Positions 1 to 7,813 of a stretch of 14,486 nt of DNA are shown piece by piece (within the stretch, counting starts at the first letter, position 1; the number at the start of each line of letters is the position of its first letter). Where the stretch lies: assembly GCA_945871545.1 (NCBI GenBank), contig CAMBWJ010000015.1, forward strand, positions 1 to 14,486. Direction: 5' to 3'. The notes beneath the pieces are model-generated. The model saw only the letters and a program-made list of their open reading frames with translations, did no database searches and was not told the DNA's origin. The position numbers and the translations under genes were made by a program. The stretch comes from an uncultured Clostridia bacterium. GTDB lineage: Bacteria > Bacillota_A > Clostridia > Christensenellales > Aristaeellaceae.

Positions 1-195
1 GTGCCCGTGGGAGAGCACGCAGACCTCCACGTCCTTCAGCTTCACGCCCATCGCACGGGCGTTCTCCACAAAGCGGCCCGTGGCCCCCGCGTCCAGCAGG
101 ATGCTGTGCCCCCCGAAGTCGATCAGCAGCGAGAGTCCCCACTCCCCGATCAGCCCGTTCCACTCAATGTTGTCCATCAATACGCGCAGATGCAT
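1..195 (-). CDS. MBL-fold metallohydrolase, N-terminal part (cut by window edge)
   Basis: Only the first 65 codons lie in the window; the rest runs off the left edge. The visible protein begins MHLRVLMDN, has the glycine-rich strand LLIDFGGHSILLDAG (residues 23-37), and ends in LSHGH, the opening of the HxHxDH zinc motif of metallo-beta-lactamase-fold enzymes (H63, H65). The pattern of an early 'GLSLLI' strand, LDAG and VLSHGH resembles the branch often annotated as dihydropterin-type or beta-ribofuranosylaminobenzene 5'-phosphate synthase-like hydrolases; the true substrate is unknown. The ATG follows a GGAGG six bases upstream, and that site overlaps the stop codon of the hydrolase gene before it, so the two are probably co-transcribed and translationally coupled. 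Fold assignment is fairly sure; function is not. Confidence 0.8.
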   Translation of the reverse strand, partial: MHLRVLMDNIEWNGLIGEWGLSLLIDFGGHSILLDAGATGRFVENARAMGVKLKDVEVCVLSHGH

Positions 196-207
196 TTGTT
201 TCCTCCG

Positions 208-891
208 TCACTCCGCGAGAAATTCCGCCACGGCGCGGTTAAATTCCTCCGGGTTCTGATTTGCGATAAAGTGATTGCCCTTCAGGATCGCCAATCTGGC
301 GTCGGGCAGGCTTTCGGCGATCAAGCGGGTGTGCTTCTCCCGGATCATATCCCGATCTCCTGCGATCACCAGCGCAGGCAGCTCCAGCTTGCGCAGATCC
401 TGGGGCGCGAAGTGAGGCTCGTTCACCATCAGGCCCAGCAGCTCCATCCTCCGCTGCGCAGCGGGGCGCTTGCCCGCAAACAGCCGCGTGAGGTGGTAGC
501 CCAGCACGATGGGGATCTGCACGTGCAGCTTCACGCCCAGGGGATCCAGATTCGCGCCGTTGAGGATCAGCTTCTTCACCCGCCGGGGGTACTTCAGCGC
601 GAAGCTCAGGGCGATGTTGCCGCCGTCGGAGAAGCCCAGGATGTGGGCCGAATCGATGCCCCGCTCGTCCATGAAGGCGCGCAGGTCCTCGGCGAACTGG
701 CGGATGGTGAAGGGCGCGCTGCCCCGGGGCGACGCGCCGTGGCCGCGGGTGTCCAGCGCGATCACGCGGTAGAACTTTGCGAAGAAGTTGAGCTGGCCGG
801 AGAAGTAGTCCAGGCTCTCGCCGTTGCCGTGCAGCAGAATCAGCGCGTCCCCCGCGCCCCTTTCCACGTAGTTCAGCTGAATGTCACCCAC
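208..891 (-). CDS. alpha/beta-hydrolase fold protein
   Basis: A 227-residue single-domain alpha/beta hydrolase, a cytoplasmic protein with no signal peptide. Visible family marks are the oxyanion-loop LLHGNG (residues 19-24), DTRGHG (47-52), the nucleophile elbow GFSDGG with Ser88, an acidic residue in AGDRD (Asp179 or Asp181), and the catalytic histidine in KGNHF (His207). The complete triad argues for an active esterase, lactonase or C-C hydrolase; the substrate cannot be read from sequence. The start is GTG at 889-891: AAGGGAGG lies seven bases upstream and there is no competing ATG in range. It is first in a two-gene unit with the MBL-fold gene, 12 bp downstream. Pairing of two hydrolases hints at stepwise handling of one small ester or lactone, but that is inference. 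Confidence 0.88.
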   Translation of the reverse strand: MGDIQLNYVERGAGDALILLHGNGESLDYFSGQLNFFAKFYRVIALDTRGHGASPRGSAPFTIRQFAEDLRAFMDERGIDSAHILGFSDGGNIALSFALKYPRRVKKLILNGANLDPLGVKLHVQIPIVLGYHLTRLFAGKRPAAQRRMELLGLMVNEPHFAPQDLRKLELPALVIAGDRDMIREKHTRLIAESLPDARLAILKGNHFIANQNPEEFNRAVAEFLAE

Positions 892-923
892 GCTTTCGCC
901 TCCCTTGCGCAGCTTTCCTCCAA

Positions 924-950
924 TTTATAGCAATCCACGACCGCTGTCAA
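924..950 (-). promoter_or_regulatory. sigma-A type promoter for the hydrolase-MBL unit
   Basis: On the minus strand TTGACA (945-950) is followed after 15 bp by TATAAA (924-929). The spacer is shorter than ideal, but the -10 box carries the upstream TGC of an extended -10 element, which can compensate. It lies just over 30 bp before the GTG start of the alpha/beta hydrolase gene. Confidence 0.6.
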
Positions 951-996
951 GCAACCAGGAATAGAACGGCGGTTCAAGCCTCCGCCGCCCCGGTTG

Positions 997-1046
997 CAAA
1001 AGATAGAAAGCGGCCCTCCGCGCGCAAAGCAACGCAGAGGGCCGCT
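997..1046 (-). terminator. intrinsic terminator of the ferredoxin gene
   Basis: The arms AGCGGCCCTC (1037-1046 read on the minus strand) and GAGGGCCGCT (1009-1018) form a perfect 10-bp GC-rich stem, followed in the minus direction by the T-rich tail TTCTATCTTTT. It starts about 20 bp after the ferredoxin stop codon. Confidence 0.75.
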
Positions 1047-1066
1047 CAACCTCCGAACTAAGGGAA

Positions 1067-1237
1067 TTATTCCTCAGCGGGAGCGCCAACGGGGCAAACG
1101 CCTTCGCAGGAGCCGCAGGAAATGCAGGTGTCTGCATCGACCACGTACTTGCCCTCGCCCTCGGAAATCGCATTCACCGGGCACTCCTCGGCGCAAGCGC
1201 CGCACATCACACAATCGTCGGAAATCTTATATGCCAT
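1067..1237 (-). CDS. 2[4Fe-4S] ferredoxin (56 residues)
   Basis: A small gene encoding a clostridial-type bacterial ferredoxin, a soluble low-potential electron carrier for pyruvate oxidation, hydrogenase and similar anaerobic reactions. Two classical CxxCxxCxxxCP motifs are present: Cys9, 12, 15, 19 and Cys38, 41, 44, 48, each ending in CP, which together bind two [4Fe-4S] clusters. Its length equals the usual 55-56 residues, and it ends in an acidic tail (PAEE). The ATG has a GGAGGTG site eight bases upstream, its own promoter (TTGCTT, 17 bp, TATAAT) and its own terminator, so it is a monocistronic gene. The physiological partner is not evident from neighbours. Confidence 0.95.
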   Translation of the reverse strand: MAYKISDDCVMCGACAEECPVNAISEGEGKYVVDADTCISCGSCEGVCPVGAPAEE

Positions 1238-1268
1238 GTTGGTTACACCTCCATATTTTTATACGGAT

Positions 1269-1297
1269 ATTATAACCGCAAAGCACGAAAAAAGCAA
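1269..1297 (-). promoter_or_regulatory. ferredoxin promoter
   Basis: Minus-strand TTGCTT (1292-1297), a 17-bp spacer and a perfect TATAAT (1269-1274). The predicted start of transcription is about 25 nt before the ferredoxin ATG, leaving a short leader that contains the GGAGGTG site. Confidence 0.8.
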
Positions 1298-1366
1298 TAG
1301 AAATCCGCAAAGTAAATTCGGAAAAAGCTGCGCACTCCGGCAGAATCCGGCACATTTTCCGCCCGA

Positions 1367-1401
1367 AACCAAGAAAAACCCTCCCTTTGCACAAGGGAGG
1401 G
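1367..1401 (-). terminator. intrinsic terminator closing the ylxM-ffh-rpsP-khpA operon
   Basis: The arms CCCTCCCTT (1379-1387) and AAGGGAGGG (1393-1401) form a perfect 9-bp stem with a 5-nt loop. In the minus direction the stem is followed by TTTTTCTTGGTTT. It starts eight bases after the khpA stop codon, so the operon ends here. Confidence 0.9.
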
Positions 1402-1408
1402 GATGAAA

Positions 1409-1636
1409 TCAGATGATTTCCACAAAAACCGGCTTCGGGCTCTTGGCAGAGGCAGCCTTCACAACCGTGCGGATGGCCTTCGCAATGCGGCCCTGCTTGC
1501 CGATCACCTTGCCCATGTCCTCCGGATCGACGCGCAGCTCGATGACGATGTTCTCCTCGTTCTCGACCTCGCGCACGTCGATGGCTTCCGGCTTATCGAC
1601 CAGGGAAGTTGCGATGTACTTGACCAGTTCCAGCAT
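1409..1636 (-). CDS. khpA: KH-domain RNA-binding protein KhpA
   Basis: A 75-residue single KH-domain protein matching the KhpA (YlqC) family, a small RNA-binding partner of KhpB/Jag implicated in cell division and envelope control in Gram-positive bacteria. The KH GxxG loop is seen as VIGKQGR (Gly46-Gly49), followed by the helix IAKAIRTVVKAA; the start MLELVKYIATSLVDKPEAI is typical of the family. The length equals the usual 75-80 residues. It starts three bases after the rpsP stop codon, with only a weak GGAG in the end of rpsP, so translation is probably coupled. In most Bacillota rimM, trmD and rplS follow; here a strong terminator follows instead. Confidence 0.93.
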   Translation of the reverse strand: MLELVKYIATSLVDKPEAIDVREVENEENIVIELRVDPEDMGKVIGKQGRIAKAIRTVVKAASAKSPKPVFVEII

Positions 1637-1639
1637 GGC

Positions 1640-1879
1640 TTACAGGACTCCGCCCTTCTTCAGCAGGCCGCGAACGGTATCGGTGGGCTGGGCGCCAACG
1701 CCGAGCCAGTACTTCGCGCGCTCCTCGTCGATCTTCATCTCGACGGGCTCGGAAACGGGATTGTAGTAGCCGATCTCCTCGATGAAGCGGCCATCGCGGC
1801 AGTTGCGGCTATCGGTAACGACCAGGCGATAGAAGGGCTTCTTCTTCATGCCCATTCTCTTCAGACGAATCTTAACCAT
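1640..1879 (-). CDS. rpsP: 30S ribosomal protein S16
   Basis: A 79-residue S16 homologue. The N-terminal family signature ([10 protein letters not shown], then [14 protein letters not shown]) is intact, followed by [13 protein letters not shown] and the C-terminal [16 protein letters not shown]16 binds 16S rRNA early in small-subunit assembly. The ATG has AGGAGG eight bases upstream. It lies 61 bp downstream of ffh with no promoter or terminator apparent between them, consistent with the conserved ffh-rpsP-khpA order. Confidence 0.97.
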   Translation of the reverse strand: MVKIRLKRMGMKKKPFYRLVVTDSRNCRDGRFIEEIGYYNPVSEPVEMKIDEERAKYWLGVGAQPTDTVRGLLKKGGVL

Positions 1880-1940
1880 TTGAGTTTCCTCCTAACCAAT
1901 TCTCAGATGTTTGTATATCACAGCGGATGCTGTTGATAGC

Positions 1941-3290
<1,350 letters not shown>

Positions 3291-3296
3291 TGCGCC

Positions 3297-3653
3297 TCAC
3301 CTCTCATACAGGATATTTTGAAGGGCCTCGCGGGCCTCGTTGATGCTTTCCAGATCCTCGCCCTCTGCATGCACCCGATCCAGCGCCCGCATGCAGCGCT
3401 GCGCCTGCGCGCCAAGCGCGCGGTAGCGCTGGGCAAGTCCCAGCTTCTTTTCGTAGTCCATCAGCTGCCGCCTGCCCTTTTGCAGCGCGTCGCTCACGCC
3501 CTGCCGGGTGATCGAGAGCTGTTCGGCGATTTCCGCCAGCGAGAGATCCTCCTCGCAGTACAGGCGCAGCACCTCGCGCCTGTGCTCGGTCAGCAGTGGG
3601 CCGTAAAAATCCAGCAGGCAGGTCAGTTCCACCCGGGTCTCCACATCGGCCAT
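3297..3653 (-). CDS. ylxM: YlxM-type HTH protein, SRP operon regulator/partner
   Basis: A 118-residue YlxM/p13 family protein, as found directly upstream of ffh in many Bacillota. It has a sigma-region-4-like helix-turn-helix at about residues 37-65 (DLSLAEIAEQLSITRQGVSD), preceded by the family's RVELTCLLDFYGPLLTEHRREVLRLY segment and followed by an alpha-helical tail. Family members associate with SRP components; a DNA- or RNA-binding regulatory role is plausible but not settled. The ATG at 3653 was chosen over an upstream in-frame ATG because GGAGGT lies seven bases before it, and the upstream codons overlap the promoter (-10 at 3694-3699). It is first in the ylxM-ffh-rpsP-khpA operon. Confidence 0.92.
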   Translation of the reverse strand: MADVETRVELTCLLDFYGPLLTEHRREVLRLYCEEDLSLAEIAEQLSITRQGVSDALQKGRRQLMDYEKKLGLAQRYRALGAQAQRCMRALDRVHAEGEDLESINEAREALQNILYER

Positions 3654-3693
3654 CGCGCTACCTCCGCAAGTTATTTCACTTGACAGCCTGTTC

Positions 3694-3722
3694 ATTATAG
3701 ACCAAAATGCGAATGATGTCAA
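3694..3722 (-). promoter_or_regulatory. perfect-consensus promoter of the ylxM-ffh operon
   Basis: Minus-strand TTGACA (3717-3722), exactly 17 bp, then TATAAT (3694-3699): a fully consensus sigma-A promoter about 40 bp before the ylxM start codon. The -35 box is embedded in an inverted repeat described separately. Confidence 0.92.
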
Positions 3723-3742
3723 GCATTTCCGCTTGACATCAT
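3713..3742. repeat. 30-bp inverted repeat over the ylxM-ffh promoter -35 box
   Basis: Two perfect 12-bp arms, ATGATGTCAAGC (3713-3724) and GCTTGACATCAT (3731-3742), flank a 6-bp spacer (ATTTCC). One arm contains the -35 hexamer of the minus-strand promoter, and the mirror arm shows TTGACA on the plus strand without a matching -10. The position suggests an operator for a dimeric regulator. A repressor site, possibly for YlxM itself, is inference. Confidence 0.6.
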
Positions 3743-3763
3743 CGAAAATCAACATTGCATCTC

Positions 3764-3800
3764 GCTGAAAAGAGAGACCTTCGATTGTCTCGAAGGCCTC
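3764..3800 (-). terminator. intrinsic terminator of fba
   Basis: In the minus direction GAGGCCTTCGA (3790-3800) pairs with TCGAAGGTCTC (3774-3784), an 11-bp stem with one G-U pair and a 5-nt loop, followed by TCTTTTC. It begins 19 bp after the aldolase stop codon and lies before the ylxM promoter. Confidence 0.75.
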
Positions 3801-3819
3801 CCCTGCTCTGTTTTGCGAA

Positions 3820-4803
3820 TTATGCCTTGCCGTCGCAGCCCAGAACGTCGACCAGCTTGTGGGCGACCATGTCCTTGATGGCGATGCGGGCGGGCTTGAG
3901 GTACTGGCGGGGATCGAAGTGATCCGGATGCTCCGCGAAGTACTTGCGGATGCTGGCGGTCATGGCCAGGCGCAGGTCGGAGTCGATGTTGATCTTGCAG
4001 ACAGCGCCCTTTGCGGCCTGACGGAGCTGCTCCTCCGGAATGCCGACTGCATCGGGCATCTTGCCGCCGTTCTCGTTGATGATCTTCACGAACTCCTGCG
4101 GGACGGAGGAGGAGCCATGCAGAACGATCGGGAAGCCAGGCAGGCGCTTGGAGACCTCTTCGAGGATGTCGAAGCGCAGCGGCGGGGGCACGAGGATGCC
4201 CTTCTCATTGCGGGTGCACTGTGCGGCGGTGAACTTGTACGCGCCGTGGGAGGTGCCGATTGCGATGGCCAGGGAGTCGACGCCGGTGCGGGTCACGAAC
4301 TCCTCGACCTCCTCGGGGCGGGTGTAGGAAGAATCCTCGGCGGAAACATTGACCTCGTCCTCGACGCCGGCCAGGGTGCCCAGCTCGCCTTCGACCACAA
4401 CGCCGTGGTCATGGGCGTACTCGACGACCTGCTTGGTCAGGGCGATGTTGTCCTCGAAGGACTTGGAGGAGCCGTCGATCATGACGGAGGTGAAGCCGCC
4501 GTCGATGCAGCTCTTGCACAGCTCGAAGGTGTCGCCGTGGTCCAGATGCACGCAGATGGGGAGATCGAAGCCGGCGGTCTGCTCGGCATCCTCGATGGCA
4601 GCCTCAATCAGCTTCATCAGGTAGGCATGCTTGGCATAAGCGCGCGCGCCCTTGGAGACCTGAAGGATCAGCGGAGCATGCTTTTCGATGGCAGCCTCGG
4701 TGATGCCCTGGATGATTTCCATGTTGTTTACGTTGAAAGCGCCGATGGCGTAGCCGCCGTCGTAGGCCTTCTTGAACATCTCTTTGGAAGTTACGATTGC
4801 CAT
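3820..4803 (-). CDS. fba: class II fructose-1,6-bisphosphate aldolase
   Basis: A 327-residue zinc-dependent aldolase, which splits fructose 1,6-bisphosphate into dihydroxyacetone phosphate and glyceraldehyde 3-phosphate in glycolysis. Family features are MAIVTSKEMFKKAY at the start, CVHLDHGDTFE with catalytic Asp88 and zinc-ligand His89, VEGELGTLAGVED (137-149), IGTSHGAYKF with His186, VLHGSSSVP with His229, and the phosphate-binding INIDSDLR (271-278). The ATG at 4803 was chosen because AAGGGGTG lies seven bases upstream and the family N terminus begins here; the longer in-frame extension would run across the promoter. It is monocistronic with its own promoter and terminator. A tagatose-bisphosphate aldolase of the same fold cannot be fully excluded. 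Confidence 0.95.
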   Translation of the reverse strand: MAIVTSKEMFKKAYDGGYAIGAFNVNNMEIIQGITEAAIEKHAPLILQVSKGARAYAKHAYLMKLIEAAIEDAEQTAGFDLPICVHLDHGDTFELCKSCIDGGFTSVMIDGSSKSFEDNIALTKQVVEYAHDHGVVVEGELGTLAGVEDEVNVSAEDSSYTRPEEVEEFVTRTGVDSLAIAIGTSHGAYKFTAAQCTRNEKGILVPPPLRFDILEEVSKRLPGFPIVLHGSSSVPQEFVKIINENGGKMPDAVGIPEEQLRQAAKGAVCKINIDSDLRLAMTASIRKYFAEHPDHFDPRQYLKPARIAIKDMVAHKLVDVLGCDGKA

Positions 4804-4834
4804 AAATAAACACCCCTTATATTGGTCTGAGCTT

Positions 4835-4862
4835 ATTATACCACATCCCCCGCTGAAATCAA
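4835..4862 (-). promoter_or_regulatory. fba promoter
   Basis: Minus-strand TTGATT (4857-4862), a 16-bp spacer and TATAAT (4835-4840), with a TGG immediately before the -10 box giving an extended -10. It lies about 32 bp upstream of the aldolase start codon. Confidence 0.8.
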
Positions 4863-4940
4863 GCAAATGCACGATGTAACGGAGGATTTTAACGAAATAT
4901 GCGCCATAAATCTGCAAAGCCGCGATTTCTTCGTCGGGCC

Positions 4941-4969
4941 TTGTCATCGCCGCGGCTTTCACGTATAAT
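4941..4969 (+). promoter_or_regulatory. promoter of the Nudix-TIM barrel pair
   Basis: TTGTCA (4941-4946), a 17-bp spacer and TATAAT (4964-4969). Transcription should begin near 4976. That leaves almost no leader for an ATG at 4982 but a normal one, with a GGAGG site, for the ATG at 5003. The promoter is divergent from the fba promoter, about 80 bp away. Confidence 0.8.
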
Positions 4970-5002
4970 ATATAGAAGAAAATGATGGGAGGAAGAGATG
5001 CG

Positions 5003-5578
5003 ATGCTGCGGGAGATCATCGAGGGCTACGCGCCCGACTGCGAACAGGAGGTTCAGGACAGGCGCATGATGCTCACCTACCTCGACCTCTTTCCCGGCGA
5101 CATCCTGACCCGGGCAAACGAGATCGCTCACTTCAGCGCCTCGGCCTGGGTGGTCAATCCCCAGCGCGACCGGGTGCTGATGCTCTACCACAACATCTAC
5201 AAGTCCTGGGCCTGGCCCGGCGGACACGCCGACGGCGAGGAGAACCTGCTGGGCGTGGCGCTGCGGGAGGTCAAGGAGGAGACGGGCATCGAGCGCCTGC
5301 GTCCGGTGACGGAGCAGCTCTACTCGCTGGAGATTCTCACCGTGAACGCCCACGTCAAGCGCGGGAAATATGTAGTTCCCCACCTGCACCTGAATCTGAC
5401 CTACCTGCTGGAGGCCGACGATTCCCAGAGCATACGCAGCAAGCCCGACGAGAACAGCGCCGTGCGCTGGTTCGGCCTTGACGAGGCCGTGGAGGCGTCC
5501 ACGGAGCCGGAGATGCGCGTGGTCTACCGCAAGCTCAACGAGAAGCTCGCCGCGCTGAAGGGAGACGACCGCAAATGA
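5003..5578 (+). CDS. Nudix hydrolase
   Basis: A 191-residue Nudix-fold pyrophosphohydrolase, an enzyme class that cleaves nucleoside diphosphates linked to another moiety. The Nudix box is complete from Gly74 to Ile96: Gly74, Glu80, then REVKEETGI (88-96), which includes the metal-binding glutamates. WAWPGGHADG (69-78) precedes it. An N-terminal helix of about 40 residues comes before the first beta strand. Which substrate it uses is not visible. The ATG at 5003 is preferred over 4982 because the earlier ATG would fall about six bases from the predicted transcript start with no ribosome site, whereas GGAGG lies ten bases before 5003. Its stop overlaps the next gene's start (ATGA), so the two proteins are made together. 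Confidence 0.9.
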   Translation: MLREIIEGYAPDCEQEVQDRRMMLTYLDLFPGDILTRANEIAHFSASAWVVNPQRDRVLMLYHNIYKSWAWPGGHADGEENLLGVALREVKEETGIERLRPVTEQLYSLEILTVNAHVKRGKYVVPHLHLNLTYLLEADDSQSIRSKPDENSAVRWFGLDEAVEASTEPEMRVVYRKLNEKLAALKGDDRK

Positions 5579-6384
5579 GCGAAAAGCGACCTAATAATAT
5601 AGAAGAAATTCGCTTCGGAATCTGCGCGAAGCCGGGTCAGATTGCCGCCGCCGTGCAGGCGGGCTACGACTACGTGGAGCTGGATCTCAACGACGTGCTG
5701 CGTCTGGACGAGACTGCCTACCGCGCCATGGCCGCTGAGATGCAGGCCTGCGGCGTGTACGCCGAGGTGGTCTGCGGGCTGCTGCCCGGAAACGTTCCGA
5801 TCCTGGGCGAAAGCGTGTCCGCCAAGCGCATTCACGCCGCGCTGGATCGCTCCTTCGAGCTGGCCCGGGCGCTGGGCGCGGAGCTTGCGCTGTTCGACTG
5901 CCCTGCCGAGCGCATGCTGCCCCCGGGCTTCGACCCGGCGATGGCCTGGCGGCAGCTGGGCAACTTTGTGCGCATGCTCCAGAGCTACGCCGCCGACGCG
6001 GGGCTGCGGGTGGCGCTGCTGCCGCTGCGGCGGAGCGTTGCCGACCTGATGAACTACGTGTCGGAAGCCACACTGATTTCCGCCATGCTGCGTCTGGATC
6101 GGGTGGGCGTGGCGGCATCCGGCTTCAACATGGCGCTGGAGGCGGAGTCCCTGCCCCAGCTGAAGCGCACCGGCAGCCTGCTCTGGCACATGCGCGTCAG
6201 CAACGTGCTGGGCAACCTCCCGCCGAGGATGGACGACGGCGAGGACTACGCCGCGACCTTCGCGGCGCTGCGGGAGATGGGCTACCGTGGCCGCGTCACC
6301 ATGGAGGGCGAGTGCCGGGATTTTGCAGGGGACGCAGCCGGGGCGCTGAACTGCCTGAGGGCTGCGGCAGAGGCTTGCAAATAA
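5575..6384 (+). CDS. xylose isomerase-like TIM barrel protein, metal site degenerate
   Basis: A 269-residue protein with the layout of the sugar phosphate isomerase/epimerase (AP_endonuc_2-like) TIM barrel family: FGICAKPGQI...AGYDYVELDLND at strand 1-2, AEVVCGLLPG, LRVALLPLRR (144-153), VGVAASGFNM (177-186), and GYRGRVTMEGE (236-246). By position against typical members, the metal-ligand Glu before Pro is Leu149, the Asp of LDTFHM is Ser182 with the following His as Asn185, and the HxH position is Arg207; only Glu244 remains. It may therefore be non-catalytic, metal-free or chemically altered. It overlaps the Nudix gene by four bases and has GGGAG upstream inside that gene. Fold is fairly sure from pattern; function is unknown. 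Confidence 0.8.
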   Translation: MSEKRPNNIEEIRFGICAKPGQIAAAVQAGYDYVELDLNDVLRLDETAYRAMAAEMQACGVYAEVVCGLLPGNVPILGESVSAKRIHAALDRSFELARALGAELALFDCPAERMLPPGFDPAMAWRQLGNFVRMLQSYAADAGLRVALLPLRRSVADLMNYVSEATLISAMLRLDRVGVAASGFNMALEAESLPQLKRTGSLLWHMRVSNVLGNLPPRMDDGEDYAATFAALREMGYRGRVTMEGECRDFAGDAAGALNCLRAAAEACK

Positions 6385-6404
6385 AATTCTCTACATATAT
6401 AGTT

Positions 6405-6432
6405 GTGGCGGGGGAGTTTACTCCCCCGCCAC
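6405..6432. terminator. bidirectional terminator between convergent operons
   Basis: GTGGCGGGGGAGT (6405-6417) and ACTCCCCCGCCAC (6420-6432) are perfectly complementary, so about 12 bp can form a very GC-rich hairpin. It is followed by CTCTTTAG on the plus strand and by an AT-rich stretch on the minus strand. It lies 20 bp past the TIM barrel stop and 4 bp past the rubredoxin-fusion stop, so it can serve both. Confidence 0.82.
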
Positions 6433-6436
6433 CTCT

Positions 6437-7051
6437 TTAGCCTGTTACCTTCTCGAAGTCCGACGCGGGATGCTTGCACAGCGGGCAGGTGAAGTCCGCG
6501 GGCAGCTCCTCGCCCTCGTAGACGTAGCCGCAGACCGTGCAGCGCCACACCGTCTTGCTGGTGGCCAGCTTCTCCGGCTTCGGCTTGATGTCGGACTGGT
6601 AGTAGGCGTAGGTCGCCGACGGCACGTCGGAGAGCACCTCCATGTCGTCCACCGCCGCGATGAACAGCGTGTGGCTGCCCAGATCGATGGTCTGCTCCAC
6701 CGTGGCGCTGATGAATGCGTTGGTTCCCTCGGTCACGTAGAGCACGCCGTTTGCGCTGCGGGCGCAGCCCTCGTAATCCGCGAACTTATCCACCGTGCGG
6801 CCCGACTGGAAGCCGAAGCGCTGGAAGGTGGCGAAGGATGCCGCCTCGCTGAGGATGGAGACGTTGAACTTGCCGCTCTTGAGTAACATGTCGTGGGTGT
6901 AATTGGCCTTGTTCACCGCGATGCTGATGCGGTTCGGCTCGGAGGTCACCTGGCCCGCCGTGTTGATGATGCAGCCGTAGTCCTTGTCATCCTGGCGGGT
7001 GCTGAGCACGAACAGGCCGTAGCTCAGCTTGTACATTGCCTTCTTATTCAT
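6437..7051 (-). CDS. flavin reductase-rubredoxin fusion (Hrb-like)
   Basis: A 204-residue two-domain redox protein. Residues 1 to about 155 look like an FMN-binding split-barrel flavin reductase domain (YKLSYGLFVLST, INTAGQVTSEP, VNKANYTHDML, KFNVSILSE, DLGSHTLFIAAV). Residues 168-201 form a short rubredoxin: CTVC (Cys171, 174) and CPLC (Cys189, 192) bind one iron, with only 14 residues between the pairs. This matches the high-molecular-weight rubredoxin (Hrb) of Moorella and relatives, which passes electrons from NAD(P)H to flavodiiron protein FprA for O2 or NO reduction. It is last in the perR-type/SDR operon, with GAGGAGG five bases before the ATG. No FprA gene is in the window. Partner is inference. 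Confidence 0.92.
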   Translation of the reverse strand: MNKKAMYKLSYGLFVLSTRQDDKDYGCIINTAGQVTSEPNRISIAVNKANYTHDMLLKSGKFNVSILSEAASFATFQRFGFQSGRTVDKFADYEGCARSANGVLYVTEGTNAFISATVEQTIDLGSHTLFIAAVDDMEVLSDVPSATYAYYQSDIKPKPEKLATSKTVWRCTVCGYVYEGEELPADFTCPLCKHPASDFEKVTG

Positions 7052-7061
7052 GTGTGCCTCC

Positions 7062-7799
7062 TCAGGTCATCGCAGCGCCGTCCACGCGGATGGTCACGCC
7101 GGTGACATAGCTCGCCAGATCGCTGGCCAGGTACAGGTAGGCGTTGGCGATATCCTCGGCCTCGCCCACGCGGCCCAGCGGAATGCCGGCGGAGATGCGG
7201 TCCACCATCTCCGTGGGGAGCGCGGAGAGCATGTCGGTACGGGTCACGCCCGGAGCCACCGCGTTGACGCGGATCTGATCCTTCGCCAGCTCGCGGGCGA
7301 GGGAGCGGGTCAGGCCGTTGACGGCGAACTTGCTGGCCGGATAGCCGCAGCCGGAGGGCTGGCCGTACTCGCCGACCATGGAGCTGGTGCTGATGATCGC
7401 GCCGCCGCCCTGCTCCTTCATGATGCGCGCCGCCGCCTGGGAGCAGACGAACACGGCCTTGACGTTCACATCCATGATCTTGGTGAACTCTTCAACGGTG
7501 TAGTCGTACAGGCTGGTGCGCGAGGACACGCCCGCGTTGTTCGCCAGGATGTCCAGGCTGCCGAAGCGCGCCTTCACGGATGCGAAGGCCTCGGCCACCT
7601 CCTGCGGATCGCAGAGGTTCGGCCAGATGCCCATCACGCGTCCCTCATACGCCGTCAGCTTCGCAAGCGCCTTGTCCACGGAATCCTGCCGGGAGCCGCA
7701 GATGGCCACGTTTGCGCCGTTGTCCAGAAACTTCTTTGCAATGGCAAAGCCGATGCCACGGGTGCCGCCGGTGACGACGGCCGTCTTTCCCTTCAACAT
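7062..7799 (-). CDS. short-chain dehydrogenase/reductase (FabG-like)
   Basis: A 245-residue classical SDR, an NAD(P)H-dependent oxidoreductase of alcohol/carbonyl groups. Visible are the TGGTRGIG nucleotide-binding motif (10-17), NNAG (87-90), Ser140 and the YxxxK pair Tyr153/Lys157, then VNAVAPGVTRTDM (178-190) and the C-terminal VTGVTIRVDG. All catalytic residues are present. It resembles 3-oxoacyl-ACP reductase FabG but sits outside any fatty-acid cluster, so another substrate is likely. The ATG at 7799 is used because AAGGAGG lies eight bases upstream; the in-frame ATG at 7817 would itself encode that site. It lies 14 bp after the perR-type gene and 10 bp before the rubredoxin fusion, so it belongs to that putative stress operon. 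Confidence 0.92.
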   Translation of the reverse strand: MLKGKTAVVTGGTRGIGFAIAKKFLDNGANVAICGSRQDSVDKALAKLTAYEGRVMGIWPNLCDPQEVAEAFASVKARFGSLDILANNAGVSSRTSLYDYTVEEFTKIMDVNVKAVFVCSQAAARIMKEQGGGAIISTSSMVGEYGQPSGCGYPASKFAVNGLTRSLARELAKDQIRVNAVAPGVTRTDMLSALPTEMVDRISAGIPLGRVGEAEDIANAYLYLASDLASYVTGVTIRVDGAAMT

Positions 7800-7813
7800 G
7801 TTACGTTCCTCCT

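Noticed and set aside
1..930. A 309-codon plus-strand frame at the left edge
   Set aside because: It lies opposite the alpha/beta hydrolase and MBL-fold genes, which have intact motifs and ribosome sites.
4982..5002. Upstream ATG start for the Nudix gene
   Set aside because: It falls about six bases after the predicted transcript start and has no ribosome site; the GGAGG serves the ATG at 5003.
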